Shown: piece by piece, positions 1 to 7,090 of the stretch
Layout: each line of letters opens with the position of its first letter
Numbering within the stretch: position 1 is the stretch's first letter
Assembly (NCBI GenBank): GCA_017483235.1
Contig: JAFULE010000153.1
Location: forward strand, 1-7,731
From: Faecalibacterium sp.
GTDB taxonomy: Bacteria; Bacillota; Clostridia; Oscillospirales; Ruminococcaceae
Length of the DNA stretch: 7,731 nucleotides
Direction: 5' to 3'
Position numbers and translations under genes: made by a program
Notes under the pieces: model-generated
What the model was told of the DNA's origin: nothing
What the model saw: the letters and a program-made list of their open reading frames with translations, nothing else
Database searches by the model: none

Positions 1-539
1 ATCCACTGGGCCGCCTGCTGTAAATCATTCCACAACGGCTTGCGCAGGTTGGGATCAAAGGTGATCAGCTTGCCCTGCTGTTTGGCAAAAGCAACCGCCT
101 CCATGGTAGCCTGCCGGGCAGGCTGATGGGTCAGGGACAGGGTGCCAAAATGGAACGCCTTCGCCTGTGCACTCAGCTTCCGGTTCAGCTCGGCAGCGGT
201 CAGGCAGGTGTCGGCACCGGGCTTACGCGCAAAGGAAAACTCCCGATCACCGCTTTCATCCAGTGTAACAAAGGCCAAGGTGGTAAACACCTCATCGCTT
301 ACCACAATGCCATCGGTGCCAATGCCGGCCTGCTGCAGAGTGTTCACCAGCAGTTTGCCAAAGGCATCGTCGCCCACCTTGCCCAGAAGGGCAGTTTGGG
401 CACCGTATTTTGCCAGCGCAGCCAGAAAATTAGCCGGGGCCCCGCCGGGGTGGGCCGCCATGGTTGGATATCCGTCGGCATCCACACTCTGGCAGGTAAA
501 ATCAATGAGCAGTTCGCCCAATGCAACAACATCCAGCAT
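1..539 (-). CDS. Fructokinase, PfkB/ribokinase family (3' end outside window)
   Basis: This is the N-terminal 179 residues of a sugar kinase; the family is usually 310-330 residues long, so a little over half is visible. The likely reaction is ATP-dependent phosphorylation of fructose to fructose-6-phosphate in the cytoplasm. The protein opens MLDVVALGELLIDF, has the substrate-binding PfkB signature GGAPAN at residues 32-37, then LLGKVGDDAFG (51-61), PTTLAF-like TTLAF (86-90), FHFGTLSLTH (129-138) and FDPNLRKPLW (161-170). All of these are typical of bacterial fructokinases. The C-terminal ATP site and catalytic Asp (the GAGD motif) lie beyond position 1 and cannot be checked. The start ATG at 539 follows an AAAGGA box about 11 bases upstream, and the frame is open throughout. 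It is transcribed away from the rhodanese gene. Another PfkB sugar specificity is possible, but the N-terminal motifs fit fructokinase best. Confidence 0.9.
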   Translation of the reverse strand, partial: MLDVVALGELLIDFTCQSVDADGYPTMAAHPGGAPANFLAALAKYGAQTALLGKVGDDAFGKLLVNTLQQAGIGTDGIVVSDEVFTTLAFVTLDESGDREFSFARKPGADTCLTAAELNRKLSAQAKAFHFGTLSLTHQPARQATMEAVAFAKQQGKLITFDPNLRKPLWNDLQQAAQW

Positions 540-597
540 TTGCAATCGATTCCTTTCCCGTTTTGATACAGATCATTCGACCGAAGTTCTTTGTTTC

Positions 598-627
598 AGT
601 ATAGCATTGATTGCAAGACAATGTAAA
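598..627 (-). promoter_or_regulatory. Candidate sigma-A promoter for the fructokinase gene
   Basis: On the minus strand, TTTACA (622-627) and TATACT (598-603) are separated by 18 bases, about 60 bases upstream of the fructokinase start. Each hexamer differs from the vegetative consensus at one position. No clear operator palindrome is visible beside it. This was found by eye only. Confidence 0.5.
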
Positions 628-670
628 CCACTCCCCTCATTTCCACCTTATTTTCCTTCCGCGGGGCAGC

Positions 671-699
671 TTGCGGCGCGGCGAAGGCTGTGGTACACT
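671..699 (+). promoter_or_regulatory. Candidate promoter for the rhodanese lipoprotein gene
   Basis: TTGCGG (671-676) and TACACT (694-699) are spaced by 17 bases. The -10 box lies 33 bases before the ATG and 17 bases before the AAAAGGAG ribosome binding site at 717-724. The -35 box is only a half match, so this is a modest call. It is divergent from the fructokinase promoter. Confidence 0.4.
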
Positions 700-732
700 T
701 TTACCATCCCCCTTTGAAAAGGAGCAGACAGG

Positions 733-1116
733 ATGGCACGTATTCTTTCGCTGCTTTTGGCAACACTGGCAGTATTGACCGGATGTGGAGGCAGCAGTAT
801 GCAGCAGAACAGTTATCAGCAGATCAGCCAGCAAACCGCAAAACAGATGATGGACGAAGAGCAGGTTCTGATTCTGGATGTGCGCGAACAAGAAGAATAC
901 GACAGCGGACATATTCCCGGTGCAGTGCTTTTGCCGGTGGGCAGCATCGACGGGGAAAGCGCCGCCGCTGTGATTCCCCAAAAGGACACCACCGTGCTGG
1001 TATACTGCCGCAGCGGCAATCGCAGCAAACAGGCGTCGGCCGCTCTTGCCGAGCTTGGCTACACCGCCATTTATGAATTTGGCGGCATTACCACATGGCC
1101 GTACGAGATTGAATGA
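733..1116 (+). CDS. Rhodanese-like domain lipoprotein
   Basis: This 127-residue protein is a single rhodanese domain on a lipoprotein signal peptide. Residues 1-17 form a short basic/hydrophobic leader ending in the lipobox LTGC, so Cys18 should be lipidated and the domain held on the outer face of the membrane. After a Gln/Ser-rich linker (19-35) come LILDVREQEEYDSGHIPGA (46-64, the CH2A-type motif) and the active-site loop CRSGNRS (92-98), with Cys92 as the sulfur- or persulfide-carrying nucleophile. The C-terminal motif is GGITTWP (117-123). The catalytic Cys is intact, so sulfurtransferase or thiol-redox chemistry is plausible, but the physiological substrate cannot be read from sequence. 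The ATG follows AAAAGGAG at 8 bases. It appears to be a single-gene unit with its own promoter and a terminator just after the stop. Exported rhodaneses of this kind are widespread and mostly uncharacterised. Confidence 0.88.
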   Translation: MARILSLLLATLAVLTGCGGSSMQQNSYQQISQQTAKQMMDEEQVLILDVREQEEYDSGHIPGAVLLPVGSIDGESAAAVIPQKDTTVLVYCRSGNRSKQASAALAELGYTAIYEFGGITTWPYEIE

Positions 1117-1140
1117 AACCTGCCCTGCACAAATAACAGC

Positions 1141-1194
1141 AAAAACAGCCCGACTTTTGCCAAGTGAATTGACAAAAGTCAGGCTGTTTTGTTT
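1141..1194. terminator. Bidirectional intrinsic terminator
   Basis: The arms AAAACAGCC (1142-1150) and GGCTGTTTT (1182-1190) pair outside GACTTTTG (1152-1159) and CAAAAGTC (1173-1180), with one C/A mismatch between the two blocks. A further CAA/TTG pairing closes a five-base loop. The A-rich left and T-rich right flanks make it work in both directions, as expected between the convergent rhodanese and anchored-protein genes. Confidence 0.88.
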
Positions 1195-1201
1195 GGAATC
1201 C

Positions 1202-1708
1202 TTATTCCTTCAGCGAAAAACTGCCCTGCAGGGTTTTGGCTGCAGGCGCGGTGGTTTGCACCGTGATCTCCACTGTTGTCTGCAACGGGTCGGTGCGGGT
1301 CAGCTGCAGGGTATGCCAGGTTGGCACATCGGTTTGCGCCATGGTGTAACAAGCGTTCGGATCCGGCTGCATCGGCTCGCCGGTGCGGGATACAACCGCA
1401 AGCTGCCAGCCATCCGACACGGTAACGGTATAGGCAATATCGGCACCACAACAGCTTGCGGTGTTTTCTTTTTCGTAGTTGAACAGCCGAACTTCAACCA
1501 GATCATCCTGTGACAAAACGGTATGGGCCGCTGCTTCGGCAGCGAGATAATCCGAAGAAAAGAAAAAGTGCTGCTCTGCTGTGCGCAGTTTGCGTTGGTC
1601 AGCTGCTGCGCGGCACCCAACACCGGCTGCAAATACAGCCACAAGCACCAACACCAGCACCGGCAGCATTCGATTTGTATCTGTCTGCCGCACTTCGCTG
1701 TTCTGCAT
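1202..1708 (-). CDS. Membrane-anchored protein of unknown function
   Basis: I do not recognise this 168-residue protein. Residues 1-13 are polar, residues 14-31 (MLPVLVLVLVAVFAAGVG) form one strong hydrophobic helix, and the remainder is predicted to lie outside the membrane. Just after the helix come basic residues and an Ala-rich segment with helical character (about 33-66), then an alternating hydrophobic/polar region that looks like beta strands (about 70-165). It has three Cys residues after the anchor, an adjacent pair at 86-87 and one at 120, plus C32 at the helix end. GVGC is a poor lipobox, so lipidation is unlikely. The layout of a short N-terminus, a long hydrophobic helix and an extended helix leading into a beta domain resembles pilin-like or minor-pilin proteins. 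There is no clear prepilin cleavage site, so this is only an architectural resemblance. The ATG at 1708 has AAAGGGGG 10 bases upstream. The gene is divergent from the LytTR regulator. Confidence 0.72.
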   Translation of the reverse strand: MQNSEVRQTDTNRMLPVLVLVLVAVFAAGVGCRAAADQRKLRTAEQHFFFSSDYLAAEAAAHTVLSQDDLVEVRLFNYEKENTASCCGADIAYTVTVSDGWQLAVVSRTGEPMQPDPNACYTMAQTDVPTWHTLQLTRTDPLQTTVEITVQTTAPAAKTLQGSFSLKE

Positions 1709-1750
1709 TTGGCTTTTGCCCCCTTTGCAACCGGAATTTACAATATCTGC

Positions 1751-1759
1751 ATGATATCA
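1751..1759 (-). promoter_or_regulatory. Candidate extended -10 promoter for the anchored-protein gene
   Basis: On the minus strand TGATATCAT gives an extended -10 (TGn plus TATCAT), about 43 bases before the start codon. No good -35 hexamer is found at 16-18 bases. The best is a T-rich stretch inside the adjacent palindrome, so expression would lean on the extended -10 or an activator. Confidence 0.35.
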
Positions 1760-1763
1760 CATC

Positions 1764-1779
1764 CTGTTTTCGAAAACAG
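1764..1779. repeat. Perfect 16-bp palindrome, possible operator
   Basis: CTGTTTTCGAAAACAG is its own reverse complement. It sits 8 bases upstream of the candidate -10 of the anchored-protein gene on the minus strand, covering the -35/spacer region. It lies about 60 bases upstream of the regulator promoter's -35 on the plus strand. This position suits a dimeric repressor or activator. It does not match the Gram-positive LexA box, and I cannot assign a regulator. Confidence 0.5.
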
Positions 1780-1840
1780 ACCGCGTGAAAAATTTGTTTT
1801 TTTCTGCGCCAAAATGGTTCTGCCTCCGTCCGCTTTTTTC

Positions 1841-1869
1841 TTGTAAAAAACAGGGCTTTTTTCTATAAT
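1841..1869 (+). promoter_or_regulatory. Strong sigma-A type promoter for the LytTR regulator gene
   Basis: TTGTAA (1841-1846) and a perfect TATAAT (1864-1869) are separated by 17 bases. The -10 box ends 40 bases before the chosen start codon. This is the best promoter match in the window. Confidence 0.75.
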
Positions 1870-1893
1870 AAATCTATCGGAGTATACTTTTGC

Positions 1894-1899
1894 AAAGGA
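1894..1899 (+). promoter_or_regulatory. Ribosome binding site that decides the regulator start
   Basis: AAAGGA lies 10 bases before ATG 1910 and only 4 bases before the in-frame ATG at 1904. The wider spacing, together with the family-typical opening MLRIAICDD, favours 1910. The alternative adds just two residues. Confidence 0.6.
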
Positions 1900-1909
1900 T
1901 GGGATGGGA

Positions 1910-2644
1910 ATGCTGCGTATCGCAATATGTGATGACAACGCCGACGAGCTGCGCACGGCAACTGCCCTGCTGGAAGAATATCTGCAAACAAAACCTGCCG
2001 TTACCGCCCATATTGTTCCGTTCTGTTCTGCGCAGGACGTGCTGAATGCAGCAAGCCCCTTTGATCTGTATCTTCTGGATGTGCTGATGCCCGGCATGAC
2101 CGGCATTGAACTGGGGCTGCAGCTGCGGCAGCGCGGCGATGCCGGCCTGATTGTATACCTGACGAACTCGGCGGAATTTGCAGTGGAATCGTATCAGGCG
2201 CGGGCGTTTCATTATTTGCTCAAGCCGCTGCAAAAAGATAGTCTGTTCCCCATTTTGGATATGGCACTGCCCCATTTCCGGCAGCGCAGCAATGCACACA
2301 TTGTGGTAAAAAACCACGAATCGGTGCTGCGGCTGCCGCTGCACCAGATCGTGTATGCCGAGCTGTACAACCGGGCGGTGCGCTATCATCTGACCGACGA
2401 ACAGGTGGTGGACAGTGTTTCGCTGCGCGGGGCATTTCAGACAGCCACCGCCCCACTGCTGGCCGAGCCGGAGTTTGTGCGGTGCGGCGCCAGCTTTGTG
2501 CTGAATCTGGAGCATGTGTCCGCCGTGAAGAAAGACGGCGCTGTGCTGAAAAACGGGCATTATCTGCAGCTGCCCAAAAAAGCCTGCGGGCTGCTGCGGG
2601 CCGCCTGGCTGGACTACTGGCTGGCTGAAGAAAGCAAACTATAA
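1910..2644 (+). CDS. LytTR-family response regulator (AgrA/LytR type)
   Basis: This 244-residue cytoplasmic two-component regulator has a receiver domain (about 1-122) joined to a LytTR DNA-binding domain (about 130-236). In the receiver, the acidic pocket is D8-D9, the phospho-acceptor is Asp57 in YLLDVLMPGMTG, the conserved Thr/Ser switch position is T85, and the invariant Lys is K105 in YLLKPL, so phosphorylation chemistry looks intact. The LytTR part shows IVVKNHESVLRLPLHQIVYAE-like strands (starting 131) and the typical FVRCGASFVLNLEHV segment (189-203) followed by LPKKACGLLR. LytTR proteins bind paired direct repeats upstream of target promoters and often control peptide signalling, bacteriocin or cell-envelope genes. 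No histidine kinase is next to it: the upstream neighbour is the divergent anchored protein, and downstream is a terminator and the convergent polC. Its partner must therefore be encoded elsewhere, or the gene is an orphan. The targets are unknown. Confidence 0.9.
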   Translation: MLRIAICDDNADELRTATALLEEYLQTKPAVTAHIVPFCSAQDVLNAASPFDLYLLDVLMPGMTGIELGLQLRQRGDAGLIVYLTNSAEFAVESYQARAFHYLLKPLQKDSLFPILDMALPHFRQRSNAHIVVKNHESVLRLPLHQIVYAELYNRAVRYHLTDEQVVDSVSLRGAFQTATAPLLAEPEFVRCGASFVLNLEHVSAVKKDGAVLKNGHYLQLPKKACGLLRAAWLDYWLAEESKL

Positions 2645-2650
2645 TAGAAC

Positions 2651-2698
2651 AAAAGACCGTGAAGCTTCTTGCCGTTTAAGAAGCTTCACGGTCTTTTT
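2651..2698. terminator. Bidirectional intrinsic terminator between the regulator and polC
   Basis: A perfect 20-bp stem (2651-2670 with 2678-2697) with a seven-base loop GCCGTTT is flanked by AAAA on the left and TTTTT on the right. It begins 6 bases after the regulator stop codon and lies 63 bases beyond the polC stop, so it can end transcription from both convergent genes. Confidence 0.93.
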
Positions 2699-2761
2699 CG
2701 TAACGAACACTTTCTGCTGTCGGTTTTTGCTGTTCACCGAATGGTTCACAGACTTGCCGGC

Positions 2762-5700
2762 TTAAAAGAAGCTGACCTGACTGCTTTCGGGCAGGCCGCC
2801 CAGTGCGCCGGCCTCGCGCAGCTTTTCAATGACTGCGCTGCCCACACCGGAAGCCGACTGCAGTTCTTCGATGGAGATGTATTCTTCGCCGTGGATGGTC
2901 ACCTTTTCCAGTGCTTCGGCGGCCGAGCCGCCCACGCCTTTCAGCGAAGTAAAGGGCAAACGCACCTTGCCGTCCTCCACGGTGTATTTGCTGGCATAGC
3001 TTTTGCCCAGCTTGATGGGTAAAAACTCATAGCCGCGCTCCAGCATTTCGTTTTCGATCTGCAGCGACACCAGCAGATCTTCGTCCTTGGCAACCCGTTG
3101 TTCCTTGGGGCCGCGCAGGCGCTTGTTGATCTCGTCCATGTGGCGGCGGGCCACAGCCTTGCCGCCCACGGCGGCTTCGTAGTCGATATCATCGCCGCGC
3201 ACGGTGAAATACACCGCATAGAAGGCCTGCGGATGATAGACCTTGAACCACATCAGCCGGATGGCCGCCATCAGGTAAGCCACTGCGTGGGCTTTGGGGA
3301 ACATATATTTGATTTTGCGGCAGGATTCGATGTACCAGTCGGGCACCTCGTGCTCGCGCATGGCTTCTTCCCAGCCGGGGTTAAAGCCGCCCTTGGCCAC
3401 ACGGCCCTTACGCACCGCCTCCATAATGTCGAAAGCCATTTTGGGCTTTAAGCCCTTGCGCATCAGGTACAGCATGATGCTGTCGCGGCAGCCGATAACC
3501 TCGGCAATGGTGCAGGTGCCGTTGCGGATCAGCTCGTCGGCGTTGTTGGTCCACACGTCGGTGCCGTGGGACAGGCCCGAGATCTGGATCAGCTCGGAAA
3601 AGTTTTTGGGCTGGGCATCCATCAGCATGCCGCGCACAAAGTTTGTGCCCATTTCGGGGATGCCAAAGGTGCCTATCTGGCTGTCGATCTGCTCGGGAGT
3701 AACCCCCAGCGCCTCGGGCGAGGTAAGCAGCGAGTAGACCTTGGGGTCGTTCATGGGGACCGAGTCCACCGGGATGCCGGTGTATTCCTCGAAATACTTG
3801 TAGAAGGTGGGCACATCGTGCCCCAGCTCGTCCAGCTTGAGCAGGGTGTCGTGCAGGTACTTGAATTCAAAGTGGGTGGTGATCAGGCCGCCGGCCACAT
3901 CGTCGGCCGGGTGCTGGATGGGGCAGAAATCGTAGATCTCGTAGGTATCGGGCACAACCACCATGCCGCCGGGATGCTGGCCGGTGGTACGTTTGACACC
4001 GGTGCAGCCCAAAGTCAGCCGGTTCTCCTCGGCACGGTTGACCGTTTTGCCCCGTTCCTCCAGATATTTGCGCACATAACCATAGGCGGTTTTGTCTTGA
4101 ATACCGGACACGGTGCCCGCCTTGAACACGTTGGTTTTGCCAAACAGCTCTTCGGTATAGCGATGCACATAGCTTTGGTATTCGCCCGAGAAGTTCAGGT
4201 CGATATCCGGCTCCTTGTCGCCGTAAAAGCCAAGGAAGGTTTCGAACGGAATATCGTGGCCTTCCACCGTCATCTTGGCGCCGCACACCGGGCAGTTTTT
4301 GTCCGGCAGGTCGAAGCCATCGGTATAGCTGCCGTCGGTGATCCACTCGCTGTATTTGCAGTGATCGCAGCGATAGTGGGGCGGCATGCTGTTGACCTCG
4401 GAAATGCCCGAGAAATGGGCCACAGCCGACGAACCCACCGAACCACGGCTGCCCACCTGATAGCCATGCTGGTTGGAATAGGCCACCAGCTTGACTGCAA
4501 TGACATACAGAACCGCGTATCCGTGGCCGCAGATGGAGTCCAGCTCTTTCTGCAGGCGGTCCTTTAAAATTTTTGGCAGCGGGTCGCCGTACAGCTCTTT
4601 GGCACGGTTCCATGTGGCCGAGCGCAGCTGCTCGACCGCGCCCTCGATGTTGGGCGGATAGGTGCCGCGGGGAATGGCCCGCAGGTTTCCGTCGATGGAA
4701 TCGGCGATTTTACGGGGGTTGGTGACCACGATCTCGTAGGCCTTGGCCTTGGGCAGATAGTTGAACTGCCGCAGCATATCGTCAGTGGTGCGGAAATAGA
4801 GGGGTGCCTGATTGTCGGCATCCTTAAAGCCGTTGCCGGCCTGCAGCACCGCGCGGTATACGGCGTCCTCCGGCTCGGTAAAATGCACGTCGCCGGTGGC
4901 AATGACCGGCTTGTGCAGATCTTCGCCCAGCTTGACGATGGTGCGGTTGAACTCTTTGATCACATCCAGACTGGCCACCTTGCCGTCCCGCACCATGTAC
5001 TCGTTGTTGCCCAGGGGCTGCACTTCCAGCACATCATAGTAGGCGGCGATCTTTTTCAGCTCATCGTAGGGTCGTTTTTCCACCACGGCGCGGTAAAGCT
5101 CACCCGCTTCACAGGCCGAAGTCAAAATCAGACCCTCGCGGTGTTGATTCAGCAGGCTGCGGGGCACCCGGGGCTTTTTGAAAAAGTTGGTCAGATGCGC
5201 CTCGCTGACGATTTTGTACAGGTTTTTCAGGCCAATCTGGTTTTTGACCAGAATGATCAGGTGGTGGTACTTCTTTTTCAGCACCTCACGGTTGCCGCCA
5301 AGGCCGGTGTTGATCTGGCTGGCGGTAGTGATCTCTTTTTCAGCCAGATCCTTCAGCATCACGCAGAAAATACGGCCCAGTGCCTCGGCGTCCTCGTCGG
5401 CGCGGTGAGCCTCGTAGGCGGGCAGCTCCAGATGCTTTGTCAGGTTGGTCTGTTTATAGTTGCCAAGGCCGGGGTACATGGTCTGGGCAACGGTAAGGGT
5501 ATCGATGTAGGTGCAGTCCAGCGCAATGCCGCTGCGCTGGGCCGCCGCTCGCAAAAAGCGCATATCAAAGCCGTTGGCATTGTGGGCAATCAGGATGCGG
5601 CCATCGGCAAATTCCAGAAAAGCACGCAGGGCCTCCCCTTCTTTGGGGGCGTTGGCCACCATATCGTTGGTGATGCCGGTCAGCTCGGTGATGCGGGGGC

Positions 5701-7060
5701 TGATGGCCTTGGGAGGCTTGACAAAGGTGTCGAACCGCCGGGTGATTTTGCCGTTTTCCACCAGCACCGCGCCGATTTCGGTCAGATATTCGCTGCTGGG
5801 GTCAAGGCCGGTGGTTTCGGTGTCGAATACGCAGAAGCTGCCGGTCAGCGGCTCGTCCTGCGGGCCGTACACACAGGGCACCATATCGTCTACAAAGTAA
5901 GCCTCGCAGCCGTAGATCAGCTTGAAGTTGGGATCGCTTTTGTGGATGCCGTCGGCCGCCATCATGGCTTCGGGGTAACCTTGACAGACGCCGTGGTCGG
6001 TGATGGCCACGGCCGGATGGCCCATGCTGTGGGCCAACTTGACGATGCCGGCCGGGTCGCAGAAGCCGTCCATGCTGGACAACTTGGTGTGCAGGTGCAG
6101 CTCCACCCGTTTTTCAGGGGCTTTGTCTTTGCGTTTGGCACGCTCGACCACCAGCACATCGTAGGGGTACACCACATAGTCGTGCTCGTATTTATCATAG
6201 GTGCAGTCGCCCCGGATCAGCAGGGTGGTGCCGTTTTTGATGCCCTCCCACTTGGAGCAATCCTCATCCTCCTGCGCGCGCACCTTCAGGTTGACCGAGC
6301 CGGTGTAGTCGGTGATGGATATGGTATAAATTTTGCGGAAATTGCCCTTGACCTCGCTGAAGAACACATCGCCCCAGATCATGCACTTGCCGCCCTCGCC
6401 GCCCAGCTCTTTGAGGGGGGTCAGGTCTTTGGGCTTGAAGGGCTTGCCATGGAACACCGTGGCCGGCTTATCGGTCAGATCCAGCCCGTCCACCTTGATG
6501 GGCGGCAGGGTCTTTTTCTGCTCAAACTTCACCACAGGGGCAGCCACCTTCTGCTCCAGCCGCTGCTCCTGCCGGGCAAGCTCTTCGCCGCCCAAAAGGT
6601 TGACCAGATTCACCACCGGCAGCACACCGGTGCGCTGCTGCACCCGCTCGGCCAAAACACGGGCAAACTGCACCTCTTCCAGAATTTTGGTGCCGCGGTG
6701 TACCCCAATGGTGATCTCCCGATCCTGAATCGTGATCTGGGCATGATCCAAAAAGCCGTTGACCGGAATGCCCTCGGCCTTCAGCTCTTCGGTCAGATCC
6801 AGTACAGCCATCTGAGACAGATGCGCATAACCAAACAGGTTGCAGATCTTTAATTCAAAGCCGGAAAACTCCGGTTGGAGAGACGCCAAAAGCCGGGCGC
6901 ACAGCCCCTTGTCCAGCGGGGCAGCGCTCTGCAGTGTAAAGACAATTTTCTTGTCAGCGCGGAACATCTCGGCCCGGTCGACGATCACCTTGCCGAAGGC
7001 AGCGGCAAAGTCGGGGTCAGCCATAAACTGAGGCCACAGCTGGGAGACAAGCGGTTTCAT
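2762..7060 (-). CDS. polC: DNA polymerase III PolC-type, alpha subunit with proofreading exonuclease
   Basis: This 1432-residue replicative polymerase extends DNA 5'->3' and proofreads 3'->5' at the fork of low-GC-type Gram-positives; its length is normal (B. subtilis PolC is about 1437). Domains in order are an N-terminal region (1-200), an OB-fold (about 225-305) and PHP part 1 with ELHLHTKLSSMDG (320-332) and AITDHG (352-357). An inserted DnaQ-type exonuclease follows (about 408-575), with ExoI DTETTGLD (413-420), ExoII HNANGFD (493-499) and ExoIII HRADEDAE (552-559). PHP part 2 includes ATGDVHF (721-727). The polymerase core has GSRGSVGSS (870-878), a zinc module C898/C901/C923/C926, and PDIDLNF (951-957) with catalytic D952 and D954. 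The third Asp is probably D1077 in KLDELGHD. Helix-hairpin-helix residues lie near 1370-1420. The last residues QVSFF resemble the clamp-binding QLSLF tail. All key residues are present, and PHP metal ligands appear retained. The ATG follows AAGGAAAGGA by 10 bases. It is downstream of ispG on the same strand. Confidence 0.98.
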   Translation of the reverse strand: MKPLVSQLWPQFMADPDFAAAFGKVIVDRAEMFRADKKIVFTLQSAAPLDKGLCARLLASLQPEFSGFELKICNLFGYAHLSQMAVLDLTEELKAEGIPVNGFLDHAQITIQDREITIGVHRGTKILEEVQFARVLAERVQQRTGVLPVVNLVNLLGGEELARQEQRLEQKVAAPVVKFEQKKTLPPIKVDGLDLTDKPATVFHGKPFKPKDLTPLKELGGEGGKCMIWGDVFFSEVKGNFRKIYTISITDYTGSVNLKVRAQEDEDCSKWEGIKNGTTLLIRGDCTYDKYEHDYVVYPYDVLVVERAKRKDKAPEKRVELHLHTKLSSMDGFCDPAGIVKLAHSMGHPAVAITDHGVCQGYPEAMMAADGIHKSDPNFKLIYGCEAYFVDDMVPCVYGPQDEPLTGSFCVFDTETTGLDPSSEYLTEIGAVLVENGKITRRFDTFVKPPKAISPRITELTGITNDMVANAPKEGEALRAFLEFADGRILIAHNANGFDMRFLRAAAQRSGIALDCTYIDTLTVAQTMYPGLGNYKQTNLTKHLELPAYEAHRADEDAEALGRIFCVMLKDLAEKEITTASQINTGLGGNREVLKKKYHHLIILVKNQIGLKNLYKIVSEAHLTNFFKKPRVPRSLLNQHREGLILTSACEAGELYRAVVEKRPYDELKKIAAYYDVLEVQPLGNNEYMVRDGKVASLDVIKEFNRTIVKLGEDLHKPVIATGDVHFTEPEDAVYRAVLQAGNGFKDADNQAPLYFRTTDDMLRQFNYLPKAKAYEIVVTNPRKIADSIDGNLRAIPRGTYPPNIEGAVEQLRSATWNRAKELYGDPLPKILKDRLQKELDSICGHGYAVLYVIAVKLVAYSNQHGYQVGSRGSVGSSAVAHFSGISEVNSMPPHYRCDHCKYSEWITDGSYTDGFDLPDKNCPVCGAKMTVEGHDIPFETFLGFYGDKEPDIDLNFSGEYQSYVHRYTEELFGKTNVFKAGTVSGIQDKTAYGYVRKYLEERGKTVNRAEENRLTLGCTGVKRTTGQHPGGMVVVPDTYEIYDFCPIQHPADDVAGGLITTHFEFKYLHDTLLKLDELGHDVPTFYKYFEEYTGIPVDSVPMNDPKVYSLLTSPEALGVTPEQIDSQIGTFGIPEMGTNFVRGMLMDAQPKNFSELIQISGLSHGTDVWTNNADELIRNGTCTIAEVIGCRDSIMLYLMRKGLKPKMAFDIMEAVRKGRVAKGGFNPGWEEAMREHEVPDWYIESCRKIKYMFPKAHAVAYLMAAIRLMWFKVYHPQAFYAVYFTVRGDDIDYEAAVGGKAVARRHMDEINKRLRGPKEQRVAKDEDLLVSLQIENEMLERGYEFLPIKLGKSYASKYTVEDGKVRLPFTSLKGVGGSAAEALEKVTIHGEEYISIEELQSASGVGSAVIEKLREAGALGGLPESSQVSFF

Positions 7061-7090
7061 GGGGGCGATTTCCTTTCCTTACAAGGGCCA

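Noticed and set aside
126..717. Overlapping plus-strand frames at 126-566 and 142-717
   Set aside because: They are antisense to the fructokinase, whose frame carries clear family motifs; no ribosome binding site or domain supports them.
1847..1863. AAAA...TTTTTT mini-hairpin inside the spacer of the regulator promoter
   Set aside because: The A/T pairing around CAGGGC is weak and lies within a promoter spacer, so it is not a convincing terminator or riboswitch.
1874..2560. Long minus-strand frame (228 codons) opposite the LytTR regulator
   Set aside because: The plus-strand frame has complete receiver and LytTR motifs, so the opposite frame is a shadow.
2735..2752. Direct repeat GTTCAC twice, 12 bases apart, just beyond the polC stop
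   Set aside because: It is too short, with only two copies, and could easily occur by chance.
3867..4613. Minus-strand frame of 248 codons in another reading frame inside polC
   Set aside because: It overlaps the polymerase core on the same strand in a different frame; its composition is Arg/Pro/Ala-rich noise, and polC shows no frameshift.
4883..6853. A 656-codon open frame on the plus strand opposite polC, with other long plus-strand frames at 3566-4567 and 2669-3022
   Set aside because: It lies wholly antisense to an intact, motif-complete polC; its translation has low complexity and no recognisable domain, and such frames are expected opposite GC-rich biased codons.
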